Assembly (NCBI GenBank): GCA_964491875.1
Contig: CAZBIC010000001.1
Span: 1 to 64,000 of the forward strand
DNA from: JADJPG01 sp964491875
GTDB lineage: Bacteria > Verrucomicrobiota > Verrucomicrobiia > Limisphaerales > JADJPG01
Reading direction: 5' to 3'
DNA: 64,000 nucleotides
In this document: positions 51,570-59,763 of the stretch, in pieces
Numbering within the stretch: the first letter of the stretch is position 1
Layout: every line of letters starts with the position of its first letter
Position numbers and translations under genes: made by a program
Notes under the pieces: model-generated
What the model was told of the DNA's origin: nothing
What the model saw: only the letters and a program-made list of their open reading frames with translations
Database searches by the model: none

Positions 51570-52829
51570 ATGAATACACCACGAGTTCTCGCGCTTTCCG
51601 GCTGCCTCGCCTCACTGCTCGTCCACACGTCACTCGCCGCCGGCGTGGACTGGTATCGCTGGCGCGGGCCGGACCTCAACGGCATCTCGAAGGAAACCGG
51701 CTGGTCCGTCACCTGGCCCGCGGACGGCCCGGCGCGTTTGTGGAAGGCGTCCGTTGGAATTGGTTTCTCGTCCGTCTCCGTGGCCGGCGGTCGCGCCTTC
51801 ACCATGGGCAACGCCGACGACAAGGACACCGTCTTCGCCTTTGATGCCGCCACCGGCGCGACAGTCTGGAAGCACACCTACGACTGTGAACTCGACCCGC
51901 GCTACTATGACGGCGGTCCGAGCACCACGCCCACGGTTGACGGCAGCAAGGTCTACACGCTCAGCCGCAAGGGTCACCTGTTCTGTTTCGATGCTGCGAC
52001 CGGCAAGATCGCGTGGCAGAAAAACGTGAACGACGAACTCGCGCTGACGGTGTTCAAGGAGAACACACCGGAGTGGGGCTACTCCGGTTCGCCCTTGATC
52101 ATCGGCGAGAAACTGATCGTGAATGTCGGCACCGCCGGCGCGGCGTTCGACAAGGCAAACGGCAAACTTCTCTGGTCCACCGGCAAGCTGCTCTCCGGTT
52201 ACTCGACGCATGTTCCGTTCAACGTCGGCTCCGAACAATACCTCGCCGTCTTCGGCGCGAAAGGCGCGCACGCGGTCGGGCTCAATGACGGCAAGCTGCA
52301 GTGGAGCTACTCATTCGAAACCAGCTACGACGTGAACGCCGCCGACCCGATCATCAGCGGCAACAAGGTCTTCATCTCCTCCGGCTACAACCGCGGCGCG
52401 GCGCTTTTTGAATTCGCCGGCAACCAGACGACGAAAATCTGGGAGAACAAAAACATGCGGAACCATTTCAATTCCTGCGTGCTCATTGACGGGCATCTCT
52501 ACGGCATGGACGGCGATCATGGCCGGAAGGATTCCACGCTGAAGTGCATTGATTTCGCGACCGGCTCCGTGAAGTGGCAGGAGAAATCCATCCGCCCCGG
52601 CGGCCTCATCGCGGCCGACGGAAAATTGATCATCATGAGCGACACCGGCGAACTCTTCGTCGCGCAAGCCACTCCAGAGAGCTTCAAGCCACTCGCCCGC
52701 GCCCAAATCCTCGGCGGTAAATGCTGGACGGTTCCGACGCTGAGCCAGGGCCGCATCTACGCGCGCAATTCCAAGGGCGATATGGTGTGCGTGGACGTCA
52801 GCGGGAAATCCACGGCCAGCCGGAACTAA
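51570..52829 (+). CDS. Secreted PQQ-like beta-propeller protein
   Basis: 419 residues from ATG 51570 with a signal peptide (LALSGCLASLLVHTSLAAG). Starts VDWYRWRGPDLNGISKETGW, the usual WPxFRGPxxxG start of this family. PQQ/quinoprotein-like blade motifs follow: VFAFDAATGATVWKHTY, LFCFDAATGKIAWQKN, DKANGKLLWSTGKL and LKCIDFATGSVKWQEK. Most members of this Verrucomicrobia/Planctomycetes group have no known enzyme activity and no PQQ-binding residues can be claimed. It precedes the DUF1080 gene by 58 bases and pairs with another propeller at 53586. Confidence 0.9.
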   Translation: MNTPRVLALSGCLASLLVHTSLAAGVDWYRWRGPDLNGISKETGWSVTWPADGPARLWKASVGIGFSSVSVAGGRAFTMGNADDKDTVFAFDAATGATVWKHTYDCELDPRYYDGGPSTTPTVDGSKVYTLSRKGHLFCFDAATGKIAWQKNVNDELALTVFKENTPEWGYSGSPLIIGEKLIVNVGTAGAAFDKANGKLLWSTGKLLSGYSTHVPFNVGSEQYLAVFGAKGAHAVGLNDGKLQWSYSFETSYDVNAADPIISGNKVFISSGYNRGAALFEFAGNQTTKIWENKNMRNHFNSCVLIDGHLYGMDGDHGRKDSTLKCIDFATGSVKWQEKSIRPGGLIAADGKLIIMSDTGELFVAQATPESFKPLARAQILGGKCWTVPTLSQGRIYARNSKGDMVCVDVSGKSTASRN

Positions 52830-52887
52830 TCGCATTGAGAGGTTGCCCGGCGCACGCCGGAACGGCTAGAACCAGCAAATCCCAAAT

Positions 52888-53589
52888 ATGAAACGGTTCC
52901 TCACCACCTTCCACCCTGCTCTCCTTGCCGTGGCGCTCTTTACCACCGCCGCCGTCTGCGGCGCGGATGCCGATGGCTTCACGCCGCTCTTCACCGAAGA
53001 CAGCGCACCCAAAGGCTGGACCGTTTGCGCCTGGAACGACGTGAAAAATCCGCCCGACCAGCCGACCAAATGGACGGTCGTGAACGGCGTTCTCCAAGGC
53101 GGCGAACCGCGCGGAAGCTGGTTGATGAGCGAGAAGGAATACGGCGACTTCATTCTTGAGTTCGAATTCAAGCTCGGCGAACGCGGGAACAGCGGCTGCG
53201 CCCTGCGCGCACCTCTGAGCGGCGATCCGGCGTTCGACGGCATCGAGCTGCAGATGGCTGACTTCCGCTACAACCCGCAGGCGAAAGATTCTGAACTTAC
53301 CGGTGGGCTCTACCGCGCCATTGCACCGAAGAAACAGGTTTACAAACCGACCGAGTGGAACAAATACCAAATTACCCTGAAAGGCGCGCACATGAAGGTG
53401 ATTCTCAACGGCGAATTGATTCAGGATCTGAACCTCGATGAACATACCGAAGAGGTGAAGCGCCACGACGGCAAGCTCGCGCCGCCCATCAAGGACCGTC
53501 CCCGCAAGGGCCACCTTGGCTTTCAGGAACTCAGCCGCGGCGAAGGCCACGCACAAATCCGCAACGCTCGCATCAAGGTGCTGGAATGA
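52888..53589 (+). CDS. DUF1080 (3-keto-disaccharide hydrolase-like) secreted protein
   Basis: 233 residues with a signal peptide (LLAVALFTTAAVCGAD). Single DUF1080 domain: FTPLFTEDSAPKGWTV, LMSEKEYGDFILEFEFKL, GNSGCALRAPLSGDPAFDGIE and WNKYQITLKGAHMKVILNGELI. Recent work assigns some DUF1080 members to hydrolysis of 3-keto-sugars in periplasmic sugar degradation. It sits between two PQQ propeller genes and its stop overlaps the next ATG (ATGA, 53586-53589), so the three probably work together. Confidence 0.92.
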   Translation: MKRFLTTFHPALLAVALFTTAAVCGADADGFTPLFTEDSAPKGWTVCAWNDVKNPPDQPTKWTVVNGVLQGGEPRGSWLMSEKEYGDFILEFEFKLGERGNSGCALRAPLSGDPAFDGIELQMADFRYNPQAKDSELTGGLYRAIAPKKQVYKPTEWNKYQITLKGAHMKVILNGELIQDLNLDEHTEEVKRHDGKLAPPIKDRPRKGHLGFQELSRGEGHAQIRNARIKVLE

Positions 53590-54998
53590 AATGCTCGTTG
53601 CTCATCGGCGCGCTAGCGTTTGCCCTCGCCATTACCACGTTCGCCGCCAATGACGGTGCCGACTGGCCACGATTCCTCGGCCTGAATGCGGACAACATTT
53701 CGCCCGAGACCGGTCTGCTAGATAAGTGGCCGACCAACGGATTGCCGCTCGTATGGGAAAAAGCGGTCGGCACCGGCTACAGCGCGCCCAGCGTGCGCGG
53801 CGAACTCCTGGTGCTGCATCACCGCGTGGCCAACGAGGAGATTGTCGAAGCCTTCATCGCGGCCACCGGAAAACCCGTCTGGCGCCACGCCTACCCGAGC
53901 CGGTTCGTTGATCCGTACGGCTACAACAACGGTCCCCGCTGCACGCCGATCCTCACCGACAAGCTTTGCTACGTCTTCGGCGCGGAGGGAAAGCTGGCGT
54001 GCCTCGAACTCAAGACTGGGAAGCTCGTATGGGAACGCGACACGGCAAAGGATTGGAACGTGCCTGAAGCGTTCTTCGGCGTCGGCAGCACGCCGTTGCT
54101 CGAAGGCGACAAATTGATCGTGATGATTGGCGGCCAGCCGAACTCCGGCGTCGTCGCGCTCAACTCCGCCACCGGCAAGACTCTTTGGGAAAACGTCGGC
54201 AAGACCAACTGGCAGGGCGTCATCACCGCCGGTTGGCGTCGCGAGGAACCATACCAATGGACCGGCCTCGAAAAATCTGCGAGCTACGCCTCGCCCGTCG
54301 CGGCGACGATTCACGGCCAGCGCCACATCCTCTGCGTCATGCGGCAAGGACTCGTCTCCGTGAACCCGACGAACGGTCAGGTGAACTTCAGTCATTGGTT
54401 CCAATCACTGGCGAGCGATTCCGTGAACGCGATGTGCCCGATCGCAAGCGGCGACCTGGTGCTCATCTCCGCCGCTTACTACCGCATCGGCGCGGAGTTG
54501 TTACGCGTCCGGCCGGATGGAAAATCGGTCGAGCAAGTCTGGCGTCAGCCCGCGCAGATTCCCAACTCGCTGCCCGCGATACGCAACACCCCGCCGCAGC
54601 CGCTGGAGATTCACTGGAACACGCCGGTGCTGTTCGACGGCTACCTCTATGCCTTCAGCGGACGCGACGAGCCGGACGCCCAGTTCAACTGCGTGGAGTT
54701 CAAGACCGGCAAGCTGATGTGGAGCCGCAACGAACAGTGGCAAAAGCATCCGCCGCACGGATCTCAGTTCCCGACCTACGGACGTGGCTCGGCGATCCTC
54801 GCTGACGGCAAGCTCTTCGCCCTTGGCGAAGGAGGGAAGCTCGGCGTGTTCAAAGTGAACCCGAAGCAGGCGGAGGAAATCTCCTCGTTCCAGGTCCCGC
54901 AACTCGGCTACCCCTGCTGGGCCGCGCCGATCCTTTCGCGCAAGAAACTCTATCTGCGGAGCGAAAACCGGCTGGTGTGCTACGACGTTGGAAAGTGA
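53586..54998 (+). CDS. Secreted PQQ-like beta-propeller protein (second)
   Basis: 470 residues with a signal peptide (LLIGALAFALAITTFAAN). Starts GADWPRFLGLNADNISPETG. PQQ-like blades: VEAFIAATGKPVWRHAYP, LACLELKTGKLVWERDT, VVALNSATGKTLWENVGK, FNCVEFKTGKLMWSRNEQW. ATGA overlap with the DUF1080 gene shows translational coupling. It is a paralogue of the 51570 gene but about 50 residues longer. Its stop (54996-54998) sits at the edge of a palindromic repeat. Substrate unknown. Confidence 0.9.
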   Translation: MKCSLLIGALAFALAITTFAANDGADWPRFLGLNADNISPETGLLDKWPTNGLPLVWEKAVGTGYSAPSVRGELLVLHHRVANEEIVEAFIAATGKPVWRHAYPSRFVDPYGYNNGPRCTPILTDKLCYVFGAEGKLACLELKTGKLVWERDTAKDWNVPEAFFGVGSTPLLEGDKLIVMIGGQPNSGVVALNSATGKTLWENVGKTNWQGVITAGWRREEPYQWTGLEKSASYASPVAATIHGQRHILCVMRQGLVSVNPTNGQVNFSHWFQSLASDSVNAMCPIASGDLVLISAAYYRIGAELLRVRPDGKSVEQVWRQPAQIPNSLPAIRNTPPQPLEIHWNTPVLFDGYLYAFSGRDEPDAQFNCVEFKTGKLMWSRNEQWQKHPPHGSQFPTYGRGSAILADGKLFALGEGGKLGVFKVNPKQAEEISSFQVPQLGYPCWAAPILSRKKLYLRSENRLVCYDVGK

Positions 54999-54999
54999 T

Positions 55000-55065
55000 G
55001 AGTGATTCGTGATGCGTGATTCCCGCAAGGACGTGCCGGGCTCAATCACGGATCATTGGTCACTC
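55000..55065. repeat. Palindromic repeat at the end of the PQQ-propeller gene (REP-like)
   Basis: Imperfect 22-bp inverted repeat (55000-55021 with 55044-55065) plus an inner CCCG/CGGG stem. Its core CGTGATGCGTGAT matches CGTGATGCGTAAT in the repeat at 30226-30302. The gene's TGA (54996-54998) begins the flanking TGATGAGTGATTC. The rest up to 55260 (about 195 bases) holds a 7-bp hairpin near 55168-55187 and no gene. Confidence 0.75.
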
Positions 55066-55260
55066 TTCAGAAAATGGAACCGGAGCTGCAGACGCGGTGC
55101 GCGCCCCGGTCAAGGATGAGAGCAATCGGCCGCAAGCGCGTCAGCCAAGAGCTTTGATCTATCACTAGCAGGCCACCAAGGTAGTGGCCTCCAGAAAGCA
55201 CGTCAAGTACGGCACAGGACTGGCGGAAACGAGACAGGCGTTCCGCGCCATCGTGGACGG

Positions 55261-56754
55261 TTAATGAAACGGATGCGGTTCGTCTTCCGGCAGTGGCTTG
55301 CCATTGGTTTCCGGCGCAAAGGGCAAGACCAGCAGTCCGAGGATGAAGATTGCGCACATGACCAGAGCGGCAGGACGCATCGGCTCGGCGTAATCCTTAA
55401 AGACCTCCGTCTTGAGCAGACCGATCACCGGCACGCCCGCAGCCGCGAAGAACCGGCCGACATTGTAGCAAAAGGACGTGCCCGTGCTGCGCAGGTGCAT
55501 TGGGAACAGCTCGGGCAGATAGATGGCGTACACGGCGAAGATCGAGAGCTGGCAGAAGCCCATGATGGGAATCAACCAGAACGTCTGGCTTGCATCCGTA
55601 TAGAACCAGAACGTGCAGGCGGTCGCCGTCATCGCACAGATGAACGCTATCGCGAACGCCCGCTTGCGCCCGAGTCGCGCCGCAACCCAGCTTGCCGCGA
55701 GCATTCCGAAAAACGCTCCCATCTGAAGCGTGAGCAGTCCCCTGCTCGCCCATTTGTCCACAATAGGTCCGATGGTTTTCGTCTCGATGGATTTTCTGAT
55801 CTCCTCCGCCGCGAGGCCCTGTGCGGACAGCTCGCGGTGAGCGGAGACGATTTCAGCGGGCAGTTTCAGGGAACCTGCGGTCGCCGAATCCGGTGCCTGC
55901 GCGTATTGCACGTAGGCGGCGGTGTAAGACTTGCGCAACACCGTCCGCACCAGTTCCGGCGTGAAGAAACCGATGCCCCACAGGCCAATGACCCCGGAGC
56001 ACACCAGCAGCATTCCGACAATTGCGTGCTTGCGCCAGACGGAATGCTGGAACAGCTCCCCGTAGGTAAACGCGCTGTGCTTGTCGAGTTCGCCGGAATC
56101 CTTCATCTGCTGCCAGCGTTGCGGTTCCTTCATTCGCATGCGGATGACAAGCGCCAGCAAGGCCGGAATGGCGCCGATAACGAACATCCACCGCCACGAG
56201 TTGCCCAGTGAAATGACACCCTGCTGCTCCAGGCTCGCCATGCCCATTCCGACAAACGCCGCAGAGATGTTCCCCACTGCCGACAGAGCCTGCAAGGAGC
56301 CCAGTGCGCCGGAACGGGCCCGCGCCGGCATCACCTCCGCCAGCAACGCCACGCCAACGGCGAATTCCCCGCCGACACCCAGGCCGGTGATGAAACGATA
56401 GAAGGCAAAATCCCAAAACGACTGCGACAGCGCGCTCAACCCCGTGCAGAGCGAGTAGATCAAGATGGTGATCATCATCGTCTTCGCCCGTCCGATGCGA
56501 TCTCCCAGCACTCCAAAAATCAGGCCGCCCGTCGCCCAGCCAGCGAGAAACACCGACGTTGCGTAACCACCCCAAAGCAACGGATCGCGGCCTTCGGGCA
56601 GGAGAGCCTTCATCGCCGGACCACGAGAAAGTGTGAAGAGCTGCTGATCGAGGCAGTCAAAAAGCCAACCAAGCGCGCACACCAAAAAGACAAACCAATG
56701 ATACGGAGTCAGACCGCGCCACCACGGGCCGGAGGAATCGTTTGCAGAATTCAT
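55261..56754 (-). CDS. MFS transporter
   Basis: 497 residues, 12 predicted helices. N-terminal HWFVFLVCALGWLFDCLDQQLF, MFS loop motif GDRIGRAKTMMI between helices 2 and 3, GLGVGGEFAVGVALLAEVMPARARSGALG around helix 4-5, and ARLGRKRAFAI in the second half. A 60-residue hydrophilic insert lies between helices 6 and 7 (residues about 290-350). Resembles the AAHS or sugar-like transporters for organic or aromatic acids. The substrate cannot be told. It converges with the PQQ-DUF1080-PQQ unit and might import a degradation product of it (inference). Confidence 0.9.
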   Translation of the reverse strand: MNSANDSSGPWWRGLTPYHWFVFLVCALGWLFDCLDQQLFTLSRGPAMKALLPEGRDPLLWGGYATSVFLAGWATGGLIFGVLGDRIGRAKTMMITILIYSLCTGLSALSQSFWDFAFYRFITGLGVGGEFAVGVALLAEVMPARARSGALGSLQALSAVGNISAAFVGMGMASLEQQGVISLGNSWRWMFVIGAIPALLALVIRMRMKEPQRWQQMKDSGELDKHSAFTYGELFQHSVWRKHAIVGMLLVCSGVIGLWGIGFFTPELVRTVLRKSYTAAYVQYAQAPDSATAGSLKLPAEIVSAHRELSAQGLAAEEIRKSIETKTIGPIVDKWASRGLLTLQMGAFFGMLAASWVAARLGRKRAFAIAFICAMTATACTFWFYTDASQTFWLIPIMGFCQLSIFAVYAIYLPELFPMHLRSTGTSFCYNVGRFFAAAGVPVIGLLKTEVFKDYAEPMRPAALVMCAIFILGLLVLPFAPETNGKPLPEDEPHPFH

Positions 56755-56880
56755 TTCGGGAGTTCGGTTCGGAAAACGGGATGATACCTACACGTATTTT
56801 CTGGACCGGCCAAGGGATATTTCCCGCAATCGCCTGCCGGTTCACGCACGGCAGACGCTGCGCTGCTCTCCGCGTCATGG

Positions 56881-56914
56881 AACAAAAAGAAAAGGACCGC
56901 CACGCGGGCGGTCC
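56881..56914 (-). terminator. Rho-independent terminator of the duplicated-domain protein gene
   Basis: Perfect 8-bp stem (56894-56901 with 56907-56914), 5-base loop, then a T-rich tract on the minus strand (TTTTCTTTTTG). 32 bases beyond the stop. Confidence 0.85.
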
Positions 56915-56945
56915 CATTCGATTAGCGGGCTGCCAAGCTTTCAGA

Positions 56946-59621
56946 TCACTCGCACGGCACGAACAACCGGTAGAACTGCTGGCCGGTCGCCTCGCCGATC
57001 ACAAAGGGCGGAGCGAGATCCCAGATCGTTTCCCACTGGCCACTGGTGAGCGAAGATCGGGATTGCAGCACGCCAAGACCAGACCAGGTGACGCTCAATT
57101 GCCCGAACGGATCGGTCTCAAAGCTGAGCCGTCCGAGCGTGGCCGACGGCGCGTCGAAGAGCGTGTAGAGCAGCGCGCCGGAATCCGGAGCGGTATCCAC
57201 CGTCTGAAAGCTCGTGCTCTCCGCATCGAACACGAGTCCGATCGTCGAAGAGGTGAAGACCGGAAGGCCGTCGTTCGCAAACGTCGCGCTGCGGGAGATG
57301 CGGAATTCAAAGTCGGTGCCGACGCCGGTCGGTTGAATAGCCCAGTCGAGACTGTTGATCCCGCCTTCATTGAAGCCGCCGTTCTTCTGCTGATAACCTC
57401 CACCTCCCTGGATCAGCATTTCCGAGCCGATGCGAAACTGGTAGCCGGTGGAGTTGTTGTCTCCGTCGACAAAGATGTTGTTGTAAAAGATGGCGAGGTC
57501 ACTCGCGGCGTGCAGTGAGACGCGGATGAAAATGTGCGAGGCGTCATTCGTGATGAAGATGTTCTGGTAGTCGCTGGCCGTCGGCAGATCGATGCCGTCC
57601 GCGTGCGCCAGCGGCACTTCGCTCCAATCATCAAACGAGCCATCGATCAGAATCGTGGAGACAAACGGCGCCGAAGAGCCGGGAGTGACGACGTTGTTGA
57701 ACAAATCGCGAACGTTGTTCACCGCGACGCAGTGCAACGTGCCGAACGCCTGAGCGCTCGTGGTTAATGTGACTTCGGCGGGATTCTCAGAACTCCGCGC
57801 TGCCGCCGTTACGTTCACTCCGCCGCTGACTGTAAAGTTCCCCGGAACGGAGGCGGTCGTTTCATCCACTGGCTCCGAGAAGGTGATGATAATCCGATTT
57901 ACGCTACCCACGACGCTCACAATGGCGGGCGGAAGCCGGTCGGCCCTCACAGTCAATCGAGCGGTACGGCTGGTGGCGGACGATGGCAGCGGATTGCTCA
58001 CCGTCACGCGGTAATCACCAGCATCACTCACGCGGGCGCTGGAAATTGAATACGTCGCCTCGGTCGCGCCGGGAATCGGATCGATTCCCTTGAACCATTG
58101 GTAGGTCAACGGAGCGGAGCCAGCGGCAGAAACGGTGAACGTGACGGACCCGCCTTCGATCACCGTTTGATCGGCCGGCTGGGAGGCGTCGGTAATCGTC
58201 ACCGGCGTGCTAATGACATTGAGCACCGCCGCGCGGCTCGCGACGTCCGTGGAGACGGGATTGCTGACCTTGAGTTGATACGTTCCGGCATCTGAGGCGA
58301 GCACGGGAGAGATCGTCAAGGTGGCGCCCGTCGCGCCGGCGATGGGCTCACTTCCTTTGTACCATTGATACGAAAGCGGCGCCGAACCGACGAGCTCCGC
58401 CGCGAAGGTCGTGGACTGGCCCGCGACCACGGTGCGGTCGGCAGGTAGGATGGCGTCGGTGAAGATGACCGGAAACTGCGAAGCGGCGGTGAGCGACAGA
58501 CCGAACACGAGATCCGTATTGTCCCCGGCGCTCTGATGCGCCTCGACTGCGATCACGTTATCTCCGATGAGCAACGACGAAGCCGACAAGCCGACGAGTT
58601 CCGCCTGCCCTTTCAGCGCCGGCCCGCCCGTTGCAACCGTGTTGAACGTCACCTCACCAGATGGGAGACGCAGGCGTTTGGCTTCGATGCCGTTCAGATA
58701 AACCACCGCGCCGTCGCTCAGATAATTCGAGGCCACCAGCACGACTCCCGCGGGATCGTTCGGCCAGTTGAAACGAGCGCGGAAGTAGTAGGTGGTCCGC
58801 CCTGTGGCGAGCGGTGTAACGATGGCCGCCGGATAAACTCCCGCGTTCCCGCTGAATCCAAACAATCCTCCGCCCGAAGTCCAGCCGTCCTGAGTGTCGT
58901 CGTAGTCCGCATCGAGCCAGCCCGTTCCCAGATCATCACCGGAAGCATTCACTCGCCAGATGGAGCCCGCAAGCGACAGCAGTTCGCTCCGGCCCAAGAA
59001 CGGTTCCGGCGGGGCTGCGAACGTGTAGGACAAACGATCCCCGCTGTCGGGCGCGAGATCGACCGCCACAAAGCTCGTGTTCTCCGCTTCGAGCAGAATC
59101 GCGATCGCCTCGCTGGCGAACACCGGCAGGCCATCACTCGCGTACGTCGCGCCGCGCGAAATGCGAATCTCGAAATCGGTCGCGTTCTCCGCCGGAGACG
59201 CCGCCCAATCCAGGCCGTTGATCGGGCCTTCGTTGAAGCCACCACCCTTTTCCTGATAGCCAGCGCCGCTTTGAATCAGCATCTCCGAACCGAACCCAGC
59301 CAGCCCCAGCGGATGAAAACCGGTTCCGGAATTGTCATCCGCGTCGATGAAGATGTTATTGCGCGAAGTGAATGGAGAGTCCGGCGCGTAAAGCGTAAAC
59401 CGAATGTAGAGATATAGATCGTCATTCGCCAAATAGACCCGGCGAAAGTCTGCGCCAGCGGTGGTCTCGGACGCATCGCTGTAGGCGACCGGCACGCCGG
59501 CCCAATCACCGAATGAACCGTCGATGGAGATGCGTTTGAACGTGCCCGCTTGCGCGGCGACAGCGAGGCTTGCGAAGAAAAGCGCAGCGAGCAGGCGATG
59601 AGGGAGTAGGAGAGTTTTCAT
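56946..59621 (-). CDS. Secreted protein with duplicated CBM9-like domains flanking Ig repeats
   Basis: 891 residues from ATG 59621 with signal peptide LLAALFFASLAVAAQA. Residues about 28-210 form a domain beginning RISIDGSFGDWAGVPVAYSD. A near copy lies near the C-terminus (about 640-830, ILIDGSFDDWSEVPLAHADG). Matching segments include GSEMLIQSGAGYQEKGGGF and GSEMLIQGGGGYQQKNGGF, so this is an internal duplication. Between them are a jelly-roll-like domain (about 225-375) and two Ig-like repeats (APLSYQWYKGSEPI; APLTYQWFKGIDPI) and a Big-like domain. The end (QFYRLFVPCE) carries the C-terminal module seen in other secreted proteins of this window. The IDGxxxDW start is typical of CBM9-type or DOMON sugar-binding domains. 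The function is unknown. Confidence 0.85.
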   Translation of the reverse strand: MKTLLLPHRLLAALFFASLAVAAQAGTFKRISIDGSFGDWAGVPVAYSDASETTAGADFRRVYLANDDLYLYIRFTLYAPDSPFTSRNNIFIDADDNSGTGFHPLGLAGFGSEMLIQSGAGYQEKGGGFNEGPINGLDWAASPAENATDFEIRISRGATYASDGLPVFASEAIAILLEAENTSFVAVDLAPDSGDRLSYTFAAPPEPFLGRSELLSLAGSIWRVNASGDDLGTGWLDADYDDTQDGWTSGGGLFGFSGNAGVYPAAIVTPLATGRTTYYFRARFNWPNDPAGVVLVASNYLSDGAVVYLNGIEAKRLRLPSGEVTFNTVATGGPALKGQAELVGLSASSLLIGDNVIAVEAHQSAGDNTDLVFGLSLTAASQFPVIFTDAILPADRTVVAGQSTTFAAELVGSAPLSYQWYKGSEPIAGATGATLTISPVLASDAGTYQLKVSNPVSTDVASRAAVLNVISTPVTITDASQPADQTVIEGGSVTFTVSAAGSAPLTYQWFKGIDPIPGATEATYSISSARVSDAGDYRVTVSNPLPSSATSRTARLTVRADRLPPAIVSVVGSVNRIIITFSEPVDETTASVPGNFTVSGGVNVTAAARSSENPAEVTLTTSAQAFGTLHCVAVNNVRDLFNNVVTPGSSAPFVSTILIDGSFDDWSEVPLAHADGIDLPTASDYQNIFITNDASHIFIRVSLHAASDLAIFYNNIFVDGDNNSTGYQFRIGSEMLIQGGGGYQQKNGGFNEGGINSLDWAIQPTGVGTDFEFRISRSATFANDGLPVFTSSTIGLVFDAESTSFQTVDTAPDSGALLYTLFDAPSATLGRLSFETDPFGQLSVTWSGLGVLQSRSSLTSGQWETIWDLAPPFVIGEATGQQFYRLFVPCE

Positions 59622-59763
59622 AGTTGAACCAGCGGTTGAGCTTCGAACTGAATTCCGATTTTCAGACTGCAGCAATGTCCGGCGTTCGACCAGTCGCAAA
59701 AATATCCGCGGCGGCCTGCTTGTGACCGGCCCATCAGACCGCTAAGGTTTTCGCCGGCTCCGT

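Noticed and set aside
55067..55357. 96-codon minus-strand frame between the PQQ and MFS genes
   Set aside because: It runs into the MFS gene's 3' end with no recognisable content; more likely a shadow.
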